DNA from: Ichthyenterobacterium magnum | GTDB lineage: Bacteria > Bacteroidota > Bacteroidia > Flavobacteriales > Flavobacteriaceae | Reading direction: 5' to 3' | Assembly: GCF_003610635.1 (NCBI RefSeq) | Contig: NZ_RAQJ01000005.1 | Coordinates: forward strand, 62,001 to 126,000 | Length of the DNA: 64,000 nt | Shown: one piece after another, positions 26,049 through 35,526 of the stretch | Layout of the letters: every line of letters starts with the position of its first letter | Position numbering within the stretch: position 1 is the first letter of the stretch | Position numbers and translations under genes: made by a program | Notes under the pieces: generated by a model | Told to the model about the DNA's origin: nothing | The model's database searches: none | The model's input: the letters and a program-made list of their open reading frames with translations, nothing else

Positions 26049-26180
26049 TTACACTGTTTTTTCTAAAAGGATTTTTTATAAAAAAAATGAAAATTATTGA
26101 ATTTAAAACGAAATAAAATTCATATAATTACAGCTTATTTAACTCTTATTTTTTTAAGATAAATATATAATTCCCAAATT

Positions 26181-28091
26181 ATGAAATGCTTACGCTTAAG
26201 TGTTTTGCTATTTGTATATAATTGCATACAAATAGTAGCACAAAATAATTTATACTCAACAATTACAATTTCAAATGATTTAAAAGCCAGTGCTAATGCT
26301 GTTGTTAGGTTGCATGAAACAACTATAGATTTAAAATCATCTACCAAGATGGTTAAACGAGTAAAACGCATAATTTCAGTTTTAAATAAACAAGGAAATA
26401 GAAATGTTAATGCTGTTGTTCATTATGACGACGGATTGAAAATTAACAACCTACAGGTTTTGGTTTTTGATGCCTTTGGTGAGGAAATTAAAAAGGTAAA
26501 GAAAAAAGATTTTAAAGACGTAAGTGCTGTAGATGGAGGAACATTATATTCAGATTCTAGAGTTAAGTATTTAGAGTATACACCTATAGCTTACCCTTAT
26601 ACTATTGAGTTGACTTATGAAACTGAAACTGAAAACACAGCTTTTTTACCATCATTTTACCCAATCAGTTCCTATTATGTAAGTGTTGAACAAAGTGTTT
26701 TTGCTTTAAATAATCCTTCAGAAATTTCAATTCGTAAAAAAGAAATGAATTTTGAGAGTATTGAAGTTGAAAAAACTGAAACTAATCAAGGTTATAGTTA
26801 TAAGGTTAAAAACTTAAATGCTTACAAACCAGAAGATCATAGTCCAACTTTAATAGAGATGGTTCCAAAAGTTATGTTTGCTGCTAACGATTTTAGTTTA
26901 GAAGGTGTTTTTGGCTCTGTTAAAAACTGGGATGATTTTGGTAAGTGGATGTATAAAGACTTGATTGCTGGTACTCAAAACCTTCCAGAAACTACTATAA
27001 GAGAGATTAATGAATTAGTGAAAGATGAAGTTAATGCTCTAGATAAAGCCAAGAAAATATATAAGTACGTACAAGATAAAACAAGATATATAAGTGTTCA
27101 AGTAGGCATTGGAGGCTGGAAGCCATTTAATGCATCAGAAGTTGATAAACTAAGTTATGGTGATTGTAAAGGTTTAACAAATTATACAATGTCATTACTA
27201 ACTGCTGTTGGTGTTAAGTCTAATTATACTGTGGTTTTCTCTGGTAGTTCACAAAGAAATTTAGAGTCAGATTTTGCATCTATTCAAGGAAATCATGTGA
27301 TATTAAATATACCTCAAGAAAATAAAGAAGATATATGGTTAGAGTGTACAAGCCAAAAATTACCGTTTGGTTTTATAGGTGATTTTACTGATGATAGAGA
27401 TGTGTTGGTTGTTTCAAATAAAGGAGGTAAAATAAAACATACTAAAAAGTATGTGACAGAAGAAAATATTCAACAGATAAATAGTAGTTATAGTATTTTA
27501 GAAGATGGAAGTATAAATGTTGATTTAGAAATGATTTCTAAGGGAATACAATATGATAATAGATATTGGTTAGAAACACTTACTCAAATAGATTTAGATG
27601 AGCGCTATAAAAATCATTGGGATTATGTAAATAATATCGATATAAAGTCAATGGAAATCGATAATGATAAAGAAAAAATAGCTTTTAAAGAGAAAATAAG
27701 TTTTAATGCTGCTAATTATGGCAATATGGTTGGGCAAAGAATGCTTGTAGTATTAAACCCAATAAATAGAAATACATATGTACCAGACAGGTACAGAAAT
27801 AGAAAATTGTCTTTAAAAATTAATAGAGGTTATAAAGATGTTGATGAAATAGAAATACATTTACCAAAAGGCTATAAAATTGAAGCTTTACCAAATAATC
27901 AAAACATTACAAATAAATTTGGGAGATATTCTTTAGAAATTCAACCAAAAGATAAAAGTACACTAATTTATAAAAGAGAGTTTATAACTAATGATGGTGA
28001 ATTCCCTAAAGAAGATTATAAAGAATTTAGAAATTTTTATAAAGAAGTAGCAAAATTAGACAACTCAAAACTATCATTAATAAAAGAATAA
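26181..28091 (+). CDS. DUF3857 / transglutaminase-like protein
   Basis: 636 residues with a signal peptide (cleavage after IVAQ). The N-terminal DUF3857 beta-sandwich spans about 50-220; a papain-like transglutaminase core follows. The core keeps the Cys in YGDCKGLTNY (near residue 330) and the His in GNHVILNI; WLECTSQ replaces the usual W-x-D-x-T, so Glu may stand in for Asp. The C-terminal beta domain runs to the end. It probably acts in the periplasm or at the surface as a peptidase or amidase. It is followed 7 bases later by a paralogue. Confidence 0.85.
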   Translation: MKCLRLSVLLFVYNCIQIVAQNNLYSTITISNDLKASANAVVRLHETTIDLKSSTKMVKRVKRIISVLNKQGNRNVNAVVHYDDGLKINNLQVLVFDAFGEEIKKVKKKDFKDVSAVDGGTLYSDSRVKYLEYTPIAYPYTIELTYETETENTAFLPSFYPISSYYVSVEQSVFALNNPSEISIRKKEMNFESIEVEKTETNQGYSYKVKNLNAYKPEDHSPTLIEMVPKVMFAANDFSLEGVFGSVKNWDDFGKWMYKDLIAGTQNLPETTIREINELVKDEVNALDKAKKIYKYVQDKTRYISVQVGIGGWKPFNASEVDKLSYGDCKGLTNYTMSLLTAVGVKSNYTVVFSGSSQRNLESDFASIQGNHVILNIPQENKEDIWLECTSQKLPFGFIGDFTDDRDVLVVSNKGGKIKHTKKYVTEENIQQINSSYSILEDGSINVDLEMISKGIQYDNRYWLETLTQIDLDERYKNHWDYVNNIDIKSMEIDNDKEKIAFKEKISFNAANYGNMVGQRMLVVLNPINRNTYVPDRYRNRKLSLKINRGYKDVDEIEIHLPKGYKIEALPNNQNITNKFGRYSLEIQPKDKSTLIYKREFITNDGEFPKEDYKEFRNFYKEVAKLDNSKLSLIKE

Positions 28092-28098
28092 ATAATAC

Positions 28099-30093
28099 AT
28101 GAAAAAAATAATATACATCATAGCATTTTTAGTAAGCTATTTAGGGTTTTCTCAAAACTATAAGTTTGGTAAAGTAAGTAAAGAAGAATTGCAAGAACAA
28201 TTTAACCCTTTAGATTCTTCTGCAAATGCAACGTATTTGTATAAGTATCGAAAAACACATTTTGAATATCAACAAGGAGAAGGTTTTTATTTGATTACTG
28301 AAATACGTGAGCGAATAAAAATTTATAATCAAGAGGGATTTGATTATGCTACTCGAACTATTAATACGCATAAGAGTGGTGGTGTAAAAGAGCAAATAAT
28401 AGGTTTAAAAGCCTATACATACAACTTAGAGCAAGGTAAGGTTGAAGACACAAAATTAAAAAACGATGGTGTTTTTGAGACAGAGTTATACAAATATACT
28501 AATCAAACTAAATTTACAATGCCTAATCTAAAACAAGGTTCAGTAATTGAGTATGAATTTAAAATCAAATCACCATTCATTTATAATGTAGATGAGTTTG
28601 TGTTTCAAGAGGATATTCCAACAAAAAAATTAGAAGCAATTTTTGAAGCACCAGAATATTATACGTTTAAAACTAATACTAAAGGGTTTTTAAACATTAG
28701 GCCAAAAGTTGAGAATAGCGATGACAGAATTACATTTAATAGTAAAAGTAGAAGATTTGGAGGCACAAAATTTAATTCCTCCGATTTAGAATTCAAGAAA
28801 AGTGTGTCAACATATGACCTGTCTGATATTCCTGCTTTAAAAGACGAGCCTTATGTAAATAGTATTTACAATTACCGTTCAGCAGTTAAATATGAGTTGT
28901 CATATAGTAAATTACCTAATAGTTTTACTAAGTATTATACTACAACTTGGGATGATGTTGTAAAAACAATTTATAAAAGTGAGAGTTTAGGTCTGGAGCT
29001 TAAAAAAACTAATTATTTCGAAGAAGATATAGATGCTTTAATTAGTGGTGTTAATGACCAAGCTAAGAGAGCAGGACTTATTTTTAACTTTGTGAAATCC
29101 AACGTTAAGTGGAATGGGTATTATAGTAAATACACGAATGAAGGTGTTAAAAAAGCATATAAGAATCATGTGGGTAATGTTGCAGAGATTAATTTAATGT
29201 TAACTGCAATGTTACGCTATGCAGGGTTAAATGCTAACCCAGTTTTAGTAAGTACACGAAATAATGGAGTGCCTATATTCCCAACTCGAGAAGGTTATAA
29301 TTATATCATATCTGTTATAGAGTTACAGGGTAATGTAGTTTTGCTAGATGCAACCTCTAAATTTGGTTCACCCAATATTTTACCATATCGAACTTTAAAT
29401 TGGCAAGGGCGTGTTGTGAGGGATGATGGTAGTTCAACTTTAGTTAATTTGTACCCAACCACTAAAGCAAAAAGCACCTATTATATGAATGTTGAGCTAA
29501 ATGATAATGGAGATGTAACAGGTAAGGTTAGAAATGCATTAACCAATCATGATGCCATGAGGTTTAGAGAATCTTACGTTCAGAGAAACAAAGAGGAATA
29601 TTTAGAGGCGTTAGAGGCTAGATATAAGGGTATTGAAATTACAGATTTTGATGTTAAAAATGAATTGGATTTATCAAAACCAGTGATGTCAAGTTTTGAA
29701 TTTTTGGCTGAGGACCAACTTGAAGTTATTGGAGGTAAAATGTTTGTTAAGCCATTATTTTTTCTAACAGAAGATGAAAACCCATTTAAATCAGAGAATC
29801 GAGAGTTCCCAATTGATTTTGGCTACCCTTCTGGACGTAAATACAATATAAGTATTGCTATACCTGAAGGATATAAAATAGAAGCAATCCCAGAACCTGC
29901 TGTTTTAATGTTGCCAGATGGATTAGGCTCATTTAAATATAATGTAACAGCTAAAGACACTTCAATACAATTGGTAATAAGTTATGATAATAATTCTGCT
30001 ATAGTATCTCAACAATATTATGATGCCTTGAAAGAATATTTTAAGCAATTTATTGAAAAAGAAAATGAAAGAATTGTTTTAACAAAAATATAA
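28099..30093 (+). CDS. DUF3857 / transglutaminase-like paralogue without catalytic Cys
   Basis: 664 residues, signal peptide ending at GFSQNY, with the same domain order as the gene before it. The segment that should hold the nucleophile reads HVGNVAEINLML instead of a G-D-C-K motif, so the Cys is missing. The His block is YNYIISVIEL; the Asp in LLDATSKFG remains. It is probably a non-catalytic binding protein that partners with or evolved from the upstream enzyme. The MazG-like gene follows after 2 bases. Confidence 0.83.
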   Translation: MKKIIYIIAFLVSYLGFSQNYKFGKVSKEELQEQFNPLDSSANATYLYKYRKTHFEYQQGEGFYLITEIRERIKIYNQEGFDYATRTINTHKSGGVKEQIIGLKAYTYNLEQGKVEDTKLKNDGVFETELYKYTNQTKFTMPNLKQGSVIEYEFKIKSPFIYNVDEFVFQEDIPTKKLEAIFEAPEYYTFKTNTKGFLNIRPKVENSDDRITFNSKSRRFGGTKFNSSDLEFKKSVSTYDLSDIPALKDEPYVNSIYNYRSAVKYELSYSKLPNSFTKYYTTTWDDVVKTIYKSESLGLELKKTNYFEEDIDALISGVNDQAKRAGLIFNFVKSNVKWNGYYSKYTNEGVKKAYKNHVGNVAEINLMLTAMLRYAGLNANPVLVSTRNNGVPIFPTREGYNYIISVIELQGNVVLLDATSKFGSPNILPYRTLNWQGRVVRDDGSSTLVNLYPTTKAKSTYYMNVELNDNGDVTGKVRNALTNHDAMRFRESYVQRNKEEYLEALEARYKGIEITDFDVKNELDLSKPVMSSFEFLAEDQLEVIGGKMFVKPLFFLTEDENPFKSENREFPIDFGYPSGRKYNISIAIPEGYKIEAIPEPAVLMLPDGLGSFKYNVTAKDTSIQLVISYDNNSAIVSQQYYDALKEYFKQFIEKENERIVLTKI

Positions 30094-30095
30094 TT

Positions 30096-30422
30096 ATGGA
30101 ACTTCAAAATGCACAAAAAGTAGTTGATAATTGGATCAAAGAACATGGTGTTCGTTATTTTAATGAGCTAACAAACATGGCTCAATTAACCGAAGAGGTT
30201 GGAGAGGTAGCGCGTATTATTGCAAGACGTTACGGAGAGCAAAGTGAAAAAGAAAGCGATAAGAATAAAGATTTAGGCGAAGAGCTAGCTGATGTTGTTT
30301 TTGTGGTATTGTGTTTGGCCAACCAAACAGGAGTTGATTTGCAAGAAGCTTTCGATAAAAAGATGGATGTAAAAACTAAGCGTGATCACGACAGGCATCA
30401 TAATAATGAAAAACTAAAGTGA
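30096..30422 (+). CDS. MazG-like nucleotide pyrophosphohydrolase
   Basis: 108-residue all-alpha NTP-PPase that hydrolyses nucleoside triphosphates, possibly for pool cleaning. The metal-binding motif is EEVGE (about 29-33) with the second acidic pair in EELADV (about 68-73). The C-terminus is Lys/His-rich. Its TGA stop overlaps the GTG start of aroA (GTGA). Confidence 0.88.
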   Translation: MELQNAQKVVDNWIKEHGVRYFNELTNMAQLTEEVGEVARIIARRYGEQSEKESDKNKDLGEELADVVFVVLCLANQTGVDLQEAFDKKMDVKTKRDHDRHHNNEKLK

Positions 30423-31645
30423 ATATAAAACTTCATAAATCAGCACTAAAAAATAATTGTTCTATAACAATAACAGGTTCAAAAAGTGAATCAAATAGGC
30501 TATTGTTATTACAAGCCTTATATCCAGAGATTTGTGTTGACAATATATCAAATTCTGATGATTCTAAAGTAATGCAGAATGCTTTACAAACAGAGTCAGG
30601 AGTTATTGACGTCCATCATGCAGGAACAGCAATGCGCTTTCTAACAGCTTATTTTGCAATACAAAAAGGCAGAGACATTCTTTTAACAGGTTCAAGTAGA
30701 ATGCAAGAACGTCCCATAAAAGTGTTAGTAGATGCATTAAATCAATTAGGTGCAGATATTTCCTATTCAAAAAAAGAAGGTTGTCCACCAATTAAAATTA
30801 AAGGGGAAGAATTAGTTGAACATAAAGTTACTTTAAAAGCAAATGTAAGTAGCCAATATATATCTGCGCTATTACTTATTGCTCCAAAACTTAAAAACGG
30901 ATTACAATTAACCTTAGATGGTGACATTACCTCGATTCCATATATTGAGATGACACTTAGTTTGTTAAATCAAATAGGCGTTGATACTCAATTTAAAGAT
31001 AATATAATTGTAGTTAAACCTTTTGCTGATAAATTAGAACCAAAAACAATTGTAGTAGAATCAGATTGGTCTTCGGCTTCATACTTTTTTAGTATTATAG
31101 CTTTAAGTGAAGTAGGAACTCAAATTACGTTAACCGCTTATAAGCAAGACTCATTACAAGGTGATTCTGCTTTGGTGAAAATCTATAAAAACTTTGGTGT
31201 CGAGACAGTTTATAAAGATAATGCTATTACAATTAAAAAAGTAGACAATAGCCAGCCAACAACGATTAATTTTGATTTAAAAGATTCACCAGATATTGCT
31301 CAAACAATAGCAGTAACTTGTTTTGGTATGGGTATTGCCTGTAACTTAAAAGGGCTTCATACTCTAAAAATAAAAGAAACAGATCGTCTTGAAGCTTTAA
31401 AAAATGAATTAGAAAAATTAGGAGCTAAAGTTGAAGTTACCAATGATTCATTGTATCTACATACTTCAAAAAAGATAAATGAGAACATCTCTATTGCAAC
31501 TTATAATGATCACAGAATGGCAATGGCATTTGCGCCTTTAGCATTAAAAATGACATTGCAAATAGAAGATGCCAATGTGGTTTCAAAGTCTTACCCAACA
31601 TTTTGGAATAACTTAGAAGCTCTTGATTTTGAAATATCTCGATAA
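30419..31645 (+). CDS. aroA: 3-phosphoshikimate 1-carboxyvinyltransferase (EPSP synthase)
   Basis: Sixth step of the shikimate pathway, transferring enolpyruvate from PEP. 408 residues from a GTG start chosen because it overlaps the previous stop and gives the standard N-terminus. Motifs are GSKSESNRLL, HAGTAMRFLT, SSQYISALLL, SDWSSASYF and LKIKETDRLEAL. It belongs to the same pathway as the operon at 20-24 kb but is separately transcribed, without an aromatic leader. Confidence 0.95.
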   Translation: MNIKLHKSALKNNCSITITGSKSESNRLLLLQALYPEICVDNISNSDDSKVMQNALQTESGVIDVHHAGTAMRFLTAYFAIQKGRDILLTGSSRMQERPIKVLVDALNQLGADISYSKKEGCPPIKIKGEELVEHKVTLKANVSSQYISALLLIAPKLKNGLQLTLDGDITSIPYIEMTLSLLNQIGVDTQFKDNIIVVKPFADKLEPKTIVVESDWSSASYFFSIIALSEVGTQITLTAYKQDSLQGDSALVKIYKNFGVETVYKDNAITIKKVDNSQPTTINFDLKDSPDIAQTIAVTCFGMGIACNLKGLHTLKIKETDRLEALKNELEKLGAKVEVTNDSLYLHTSKKINENISIATYNDHRMAMAFAPLALKMTLQIEDANVVSKSYPTFWNNLEALDFEISR

Positions 31646-31660
31646 TAATCCAGCTTTTAC

Positions 31661-31692
31661 TTGACAACGCCTACTTTGAGATTGTATATTTG
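31661..31692 (+). promoter_or_regulatory. queA promoter
   Basis: TTG (31661-31663), 21-base spacer, TATATTTG (31685-31692), a perfect TAnnTTTG. It leaves a 5' untranslated region of roughly 75 bases. Confidence 0.65.
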
Positions 31693-31775
31693 CAACTTTG
31701 TAAAAATTATTAGCTACATAATTAAAACAGTATTATGAATTTAGTGTAGCTATAAAAACCACTAAACACAAGTAC

Positions 31776-32825
31776 ATGAAATTATCACACTTCCAATTTG
31801 ATTTGCCAGAAGAATTATTAGCAGAGCGACCTTCAGATTTAAGAGACGAAGCAAGACTAATGGTTTTAGATAGAAAAAATCAAACTATAGAACATAAATT
31901 GTTTAAAGACCTTATCGATTATTTTGAAGAAGATGATGTCATGATTTTAAACAATACAAAAGTATTTCCTGCTCGTTTATATGGTAACAAAGAAAAAACA
32001 GGAGCAAGAATAGAAGTGTTTTTATTGAGAGAATTAAACGAAGACCAACGTCTTTGGGATGTATTAGTAGATCCAGCTCGTAAAATAAGAATAGGAAACA
32101 AGCTTTACTTTGGTGAAGATGATACTTTGGTTGCTGAGGTTATAGATAATACAACGTCAAGAGGAAGAACATTACGCTTTTTATATGATGGGTCTTATAC
32201 AGAATTTCGTCGTAAATTAACAGAGTTAGGAGAAACACCACTTCCAAAATATATAAAAAGAGATGTAGAGCCAGAAGATGAAGAACGCTACCAAACAATC
32301 TTTGCAAAAAATGAAGGCGCAGTAGCAGCTCCAACGGCAGGATTACATTTTTCTAAACATTTACTAAAACGCTTAGAGATTAAAGGTGTTCACCTTCCAG
32401 AAGTAACTTTACATGTTGGATTAGGAACCTTTAACCCAGTAGAAGTAGAAGATCTTTCTAAGCATAAAATGGATAGTGAAGAAGCTTTTATTGAGCAGCA
32501 TGCAGCAGATATTATTAATAACGGTATTAATAATAAAAAACGTGTTTGTGCTGTTGGTACAACCGCAATGCGAGCTATAGAAAGCTCTGTGTCATCTAAC
32601 GGTAGATTAAATGAATACTCAGGCTGGACTAATAAATTTATTTTTCCCCCTTACGAGTTTAGTATTGCAAACTGTATGATTACAAATTTCCACACACCAA
32701 AATCAACATTGTTAATGATGGTTTCAGCTTTTGCAGGACATGATTTTATGAAAAAAGCTTATGAAGAAGCTGTAAAAGAAAAGTATCGTTTTTACACTTA
32801 TGGTGACGCCATGTTAATTATATAG
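31776..32825 (+). CDS. queA: tRNA preQ1(34) S-adenosylmethionine ribosyltransferase-isomerase
   Basis: Adds the cyclopentene ring precursor to tRNA in queuosine synthesis, using S-adenosylmethionine as ribosyl donor. 349 residues, normal length. Visible signatures are [54 protein letters not shown] and [17 protein letters not shown]. It has its own promoter and terminator. Confidence 0.96.
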   Translation: MKLSHFQFDLPEELLAERPSDLRDEARLMVLDRKNQTIEHKLFKDLIDYFEEDDVMILNNTKVFPARLYGNKEKTGARIEVFLLRELNEDQRLWDVLVDPARKIRIGNKLYFGEDDTLVAEVIDNTTSRGRTLRFLYDGSYTEFRRKLTELGETPLPKYIKRDVEPEDEERYQTIFAKNEGAVAAPTAGLHFSKHLLKRLEIKGVHLPEVTLHVGLGTFNPVEVEDLSKHKMDSEEAFIEQHAADIINNGINNKKRVCAVGTTAMRAIESSVSSNGRLNEYSGWTNKFIFPPYEFSIANCMITNFHTPKSTLLMMVSAFAGHDFMKKAYEEAVKEKYRFYTYGDAMLII

Positions 32826-32846
32826 TTGCTTAATACATAGATATTA

Positions 32847-32874
32847 AAAGCCTTGTTTTTACAAGGCTTTTTTA
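32847..32874 (+). terminator. queA terminator
   Basis: Perfect 10-bp stem AAAGCCTTGT/ACAAGGCTTT with TTTT loop and a following T-run. Confidence 0.85.
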
Positions 32875-32879
32875 TTTTT

Positions 32880-32960
32880 GGCATTACCCTTAAGGGTCGT
32901 GCTATCCACTATATCTTTTGCAGGAATACTGCAAAAGGATGCCGTTACTATCACTAATGC
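32880..32960 (+). repeat. Dispersed ~85-bp structured repeat, copy 2
   Basis: Same layout as 10799-10890, but the terminal stem is GCATT/AATGC, a compensated change from GCGTT/AACGC. The first hairpin is ACCC/GGGT and the second is ATCTTTTGCAG/CTGCAAAAGGAT. Confidence 0.75.
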
Positions 32961-32978
32961 GATATAAAACTGTAAGAT

Positions 32979-32999
32979 GAATATCGAAAATCGATATTC
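32979..32999. promoter_or_regulatory. Palindrome inside the rlmN promoter
   Basis: Perfect 9-bp inverted repeat GAATATCGA/TCGATATTC with a 3-base spacer, lying between the expected -33 and -7 positions; possible operator. Confidence 0.4.
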
Positions 33000-33006
33000 C
33001 TTTCAT

Positions 33007-33014
33007 TACTTTTG
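33007..33014 (+). promoter_or_regulatory. rlmN -7 element
   Basis: TACTTTTG fits TAnnTTTG and ends 8 bases before the ATG at 33023, so the transcript may be leaderless or nearly so. Confidence 0.55.
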
Positions 33015-33022
33015 CACCATCT

Positions 33023-34063
33023 ATGGATATTAAAAAGAAAGACATACGCGCACTAACAAAAGAACAGTTAAGAGATTTTTTTGTAAAAGAAGGCGATAAA
33101 GCATTTAGAGGCAATCAGGTTTATGAGTGGCTTTGGAGTAAGAGCGCACATACCTTTGAAGATATGACAAATATCTCGAAAGAAACGCGCCAAATGCTTC
33201 AAGATAATTTTGTAATCAATCATATTAAAGTTGATCAAATGCAACGTAGTTCTGACGGGACTATAAAAAATGCAGTTCGCTTACACGATGGTCTTATAGT
33301 AGAGTCAGTTTTAATTCCAGCAAAAAATAGAACAACAGCTTGTGTATCAAGTCAAGTTGGTTGTAGCTTAGATTGTAGATTCTGTGCAACAGCAAGATTA
33401 AAACGAATGCGTAATTTAAACCCTGATGAAATTTATGATCAAGTTGTTGCCATAGACAAAGAAAGCAGATTGTATCATAACAGGCCTTTAAGTAATATCG
33501 TTTTTATGGGTATGGGAGAACCACTCATGAATTATAACAATGTACTTAAAGCAATAGATAAAATTACATCACCAGAAGGCTTAGCAATGTCACCTAAGCG
33601 AATAGTTGTTTCTACGTCAGGAGTTCCAAAGATGATAAAGAAAATGGCAGATGACGATGTAAAGTTTAAACTTGCTGTATCGTTGCATTCTGCTATTGAT
33701 GAAATTAGGACTTCGATCATGCCATTTAATGCAACATTTCCTTTAGCCGATTTAAGAACTGCATTAGAGTATTGGTACGCTAAAACAAAAAACAGAATCA
33801 CTTATGAGTATGTGGTTTGGGATGGTATTAACGACACAAAAAAAGATATAGATGCACTTGTAAAGTTTTGCAAGTTTGCACCCAGTAAAGTTAACTTAAT
33901 AGAATATAATCCAATAGATGATGGTGAGTTCCAACAAGCCAATTCAAAAGCAATTGACATGTATGTTTCAATATTAGAAAAAAATAACATTACAGTTACA
34001 GTAAGACGTTCACGAGGTAAAGATATTGATGCAGCTTGCGGTCAACTAGCTAATAAATCATAA
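33023..34063 (+). CDS. rlmN: 23S rRNA/tRNA adenine-C2 methyltransferase
   Basis: Radical SAM enzyme that methylates A2503 of 23S rRNA and A37 of some tRNAs. 346 residues. The Cx3Cx2C iron-sulfur motif is C114-SLD-C118-RF-C121; the second conserved Cys pair of the Cys-methyl mechanism includes the Cys in AACGQLAN at the C-terminus. FMGMGEPLMNY and STSG-type SAM-binding blocks are present. It has its own promoter and terminator. Confidence 0.95.
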   Translation: MDIKKKDIRALTKEQLRDFFVKEGDKAFRGNQVYEWLWSKSAHTFEDMTNISKETRQMLQDNFVINHIKVDQMQRSSDGTIKNAVRLHDGLIVESVLIPAKNRTTACVSSQVGCSLDCRFCATARLKRMRNLNPDEIYDQVVAIDKESRLYHNRPLSNIVFMGMGEPLMNYNNVLKAIDKITSPEGLAMSPKRIVVSTSGVPKMIKKMADDDVKFKLAVSLHSAIDEIRTSIMPFNATFPLADLRTALEYWYAKTKNRITYEYVVWDGINDTKKDIDALVKFCKFAPSKVNLIEYNPIDDGEFQQANSKAIDMYVSILEKNNITVTVRRSRGKDIDAACGQLANKS

Positions 34064-34100
34064 ACAAAAAAAGAGCTGCAATTTGCAGCTCTTTTTTTAT
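34064..34100. terminator. Bidirectional intrinsic terminator
   Basis: Stem AAGAGCTGC/GCAGCTCTT with a 5-base loop and A/T tracts on both sides, between convergent rlmN and the T9SS cargo gene. Confidence 0.85.
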
Positions 34101-34115
34101 TATAATACAGTTTTT

Positions 34116-35369
34116 TTACTGTTTTAAGATTTTAATTGTTTGAGTTCTACCAGCAATAGATACTTTTGCTAAGTAAATACCATCATTAAGGTTTGATAAG
34201 TTAATAACCTCACTTGTTTGCGACAATGATTTACGCATAGCACTTTGCCCAAGAATATTAAATAACTCAACATTATCAAAAGCTAAATTTGATGAGTTTA
34301 AAGTTAAGTCATTTGTACTCTTATTGTAAAAATGAGTAAAAGTATTTGATTCAAATTCACTAAGACCTAAGGTCTCGTCAACACTTAAGTTAAAAAGAAA
34401 AAGAATACCACTAGTAGCCATTGGAGTAGTAGCGTGAATACCAACATAAAAGTCCCCATCTGTAGTAGGTGTGTATGTTGCTGTGTCAGAATAAGCTTGA
34501 GTGATAGGGTCATTACCAGTATTGTCCCCAAATGTTCCTACTGCAGTAATACCAGAGTATGACCCAATAATATTTTGACTTGCAGCAGTAGATGAAGGAG
34601 CATCTAAAATAACAATATCAAAAGACTCGTTTGCAACAACTGGGTTGTTAAGTGCATTGTAAACAGCTGTAATTGCATAATCTGCGTTGGCAATACCATT
34701 AAATACTGGTAAAAACAACCAATCGTCTTTTGCAACTGTAGGATTTGGAGGAAATATAAGTCCTACACTGTCATTTGAGCCATCTCCGTCTAAATCATTT
34801 CCGTTATTTATACCCCAAGTTGCAGCATCAGTATTTGTGTTTTCTATTGTATAACATGCAATTAAAGTATCTATAGATCCAAAGTCGTATGAGTAAGGAT
34901 AAGTCGCAGTCGTACAGTCTATAGCAGTTTCTGTAAGTGTAAAGTCAAAACCAGTCGCTAACCAACGATCATCCCAAAGAATATAATAAGAAGTTCCAGC
35001 TTCAACCGCAAAAGTTAATGTTGTAAGATAGTTGGTATCGCTAACATCATCACCTGCCGAGTGACATTCTAAAGCAGCACAAGTACCTGTGTAAATACTC
35101 ACTCGAGTATCATCGCTATTTGTTATTCCGTCATTTTGAGGTAAATCGGTTGAAACGGTAGCTATACCATTAACTCCAGCGGTGTAAATGTACCATTCGC
35201 CTGCTGTTCCAGGTGTACCCCAAGCACATGTATTGTCAGCGGTGCCATCAATCATTCCGACTGTTGTTGTTGAACCAGCTGTAACAACCAAAGCATTGGC
35301 GCAATCATTTTGACCAAAGCCAAATTGAAAAGTTGTAATAGCTAAAATAAGTAAAGTAATTTTTTTCAT
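34116..35369 (-). CDS. Secreted protein with type IX secretion sorting domain
   Basis: 417 residues: a signal peptide ending at GFGQND, an N-terminal beta-rich domain like those after signal peptides in Bacteroidota surface proteins (ADNTCAWGTPGTAGEWYIYTA region), and a second beta-sandwich (about 145-325). A C-terminal type A sorting domain of about 75 residues ends LSNLNDGIYLAKVSIAGRT...IKILKQ. The sorting domain sends it through the T9SS to the cell surface. No catalytic motif is seen. It stands as a single gene. Confidence 0.88.
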   Translation of the reverse strand: MKKITLLILAITTFQFGFGQNDCANALVVTAGSTTTVGMIDGTADNTCAWGTPGTAGEWYIYTAGVNGIATVSTDLPQNDGITNSDDTRVSIYTGTCAALECHSAGDDVSDTNYLTTLTFAVEAGTSYYILWDDRWLATGFDFTLTETAIDCTTATYPYSYDFGSIDTLIACYTIENTNTDAATWGINNGNDLDGDGSNDSVGLIFPPNPTVAKDDWLFLPVFNGIANADYAITAVYNALNNPVVANESFDIVILDAPSSTAASQNIIGSYSGITAVGTFGDNTGNDPITQAYSDTATYTPTTDGDFYVGIHATTPMATSGILFLFNLSVDETLGLSEFESNTFTHFYNKSTNDLTLNSSNLAFDNVELFNILGQSAMRKSLSQTSEVINLSNLNDGIYLAKVSIAGRTQTIKILKQ

Positions 35370-35526
35370 ATTGTTTGTTTTTTTTGGATTAAGAGATTAA
35401 ATATACAAAAATTGCCATAATATTGATTTTTTATAAAGTTAATTTCGTCAATTAACATCATTTTCTAGATTAAAACTTAAGTTTATTAGTAATTTTACAA
35501 ATTGAAAGTATAATTTACTTAAAGTA

